Assembly: GCA_030673275.1 (NCBI GenBank)
Contig: DAOVJL010000065.1
Location: 1-6,889, forward strand
From: Sulfurimonas sp.
GTDB lineage: Bacteria > Campylobacterota > Campylobacteria > Campylobacterales > Sulfurimonadaceae
DNA: 6,889 bases
Direction of reading: 5' to 3'
In this document: positions 6,754 to 6,889 of the stretch, piece by piece
How the letters are laid out: every line of letters starts with the position of its first letter
Position numbering within the stretch: the first letter of the stretch is position 1
Notes under the pieces: generated by a model
Databases searched by the model: none
Told to the model about the DNA's origin: nothing
Seen by the model: the letters and a program-made list of their open reading frames with translations, nothing else
Position numbers and translations under genes: made by a program

Positions 6754-6889
6754 TTTTGTAAATAAAGGTTTATATCTAAGGATGTGTATACTTTTGTAGA
6801 TACATGTACTATCATAAAAGTTTATGCGGTTTTTTTGCAGACCTTGAAAAGCTAAAATAAAATTGTTTTTGAACGTTAAGAAAATGTAA

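Larger units (their letters stand above)
6547..6888 (-). other. Long stop-free frame on the minus strand through the repeat, probably not a gene
   Basis: Reading leftward from the right edge, one minus-strand frame stays open for 113 codons to a TAG at 6549-6547 and may continue outside the window. There is no ATG in it. The translation over the inverted repeat includes KYLEKSRGLFEHSEFRRL, and the end is rich in Phe, Tyr and Lys from the homopolymer tracts (FFYFTFFLKK). It shows no known domain, and its composition is unlike that of the neighbouring genes. It could be the end of a gene lying mostly outside the window, but translated repeat DNA is more likely. The + strand of 6528-6889 holds no reading frame of note. 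Confidence 0.25.

Overview
The window is AT-rich and looks like the chromosome of a Campylobacterota (epsilonproteobacterial) species, most likely Sulfurimonas or a relative. This rests on the gene order and on protein resemblance recalled from Campylobacter and Helicobacter; no search was run. The order is [tsaB-like]-thrB-ylxR-infB-rbfA-rimP-ribD-ubiE. The usual bacterial block rimP-nusA-ylxR-infB-rbfA is rearranged here: rimP follows rbfA, and no nusA is present.

Layout. Positions 1-246 hold the C-terminal end of a TsaB-like protein. ThrB (homoserine kinase) follows, with a likely GTG start at 254. After a 42-base gap come YlxR, IF2 (infB), RbfA and RimP, a translation and ribosome-maturation group with overlapping or nearly abutting genes. 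RibD (riboflavin synthesis) overlaps the end of rimP, and UbiE/MenG (quinone C-methyltransferase) lies 3 bases further on. All eight genes are on the + strand and packed like one operon. Every junction has an overlap or a gap of at most 6 bases, except the 42-base gap after thrB.

Positions 6528-6889 carry no convincing gene. They contain a compound inverted-repeat element (about 6565-6741): a perfect A/T hairpin, then a larger hairpin with a 21-position stem (20 pairs) and a GC-richer loop. It looks like a dispersed non-coding repeat and may end the operon. A consensus TATAAT box (6748-6753) lies just beyond it. The minus strand is open in one frame from the right edge through the whole element to 6547. 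That is unusual for AT-rich DNA, but I think it is repeat-derived rather than a gene.

How the genes fit together: IF2, RbfA, RimP and YlxR serve translation initiation and 30S maturation. TsaB supports t6A modification of tRNA, which uses threonine, and ThrB acts on the threonine pathway. RibD and UbiE supply flavin and menaquinone cofactors for respiration. I see no novel multi-gene system. The least explained parts are the terminal repeat, the divergent RibD reductase domain, and a possible internal start in infB.
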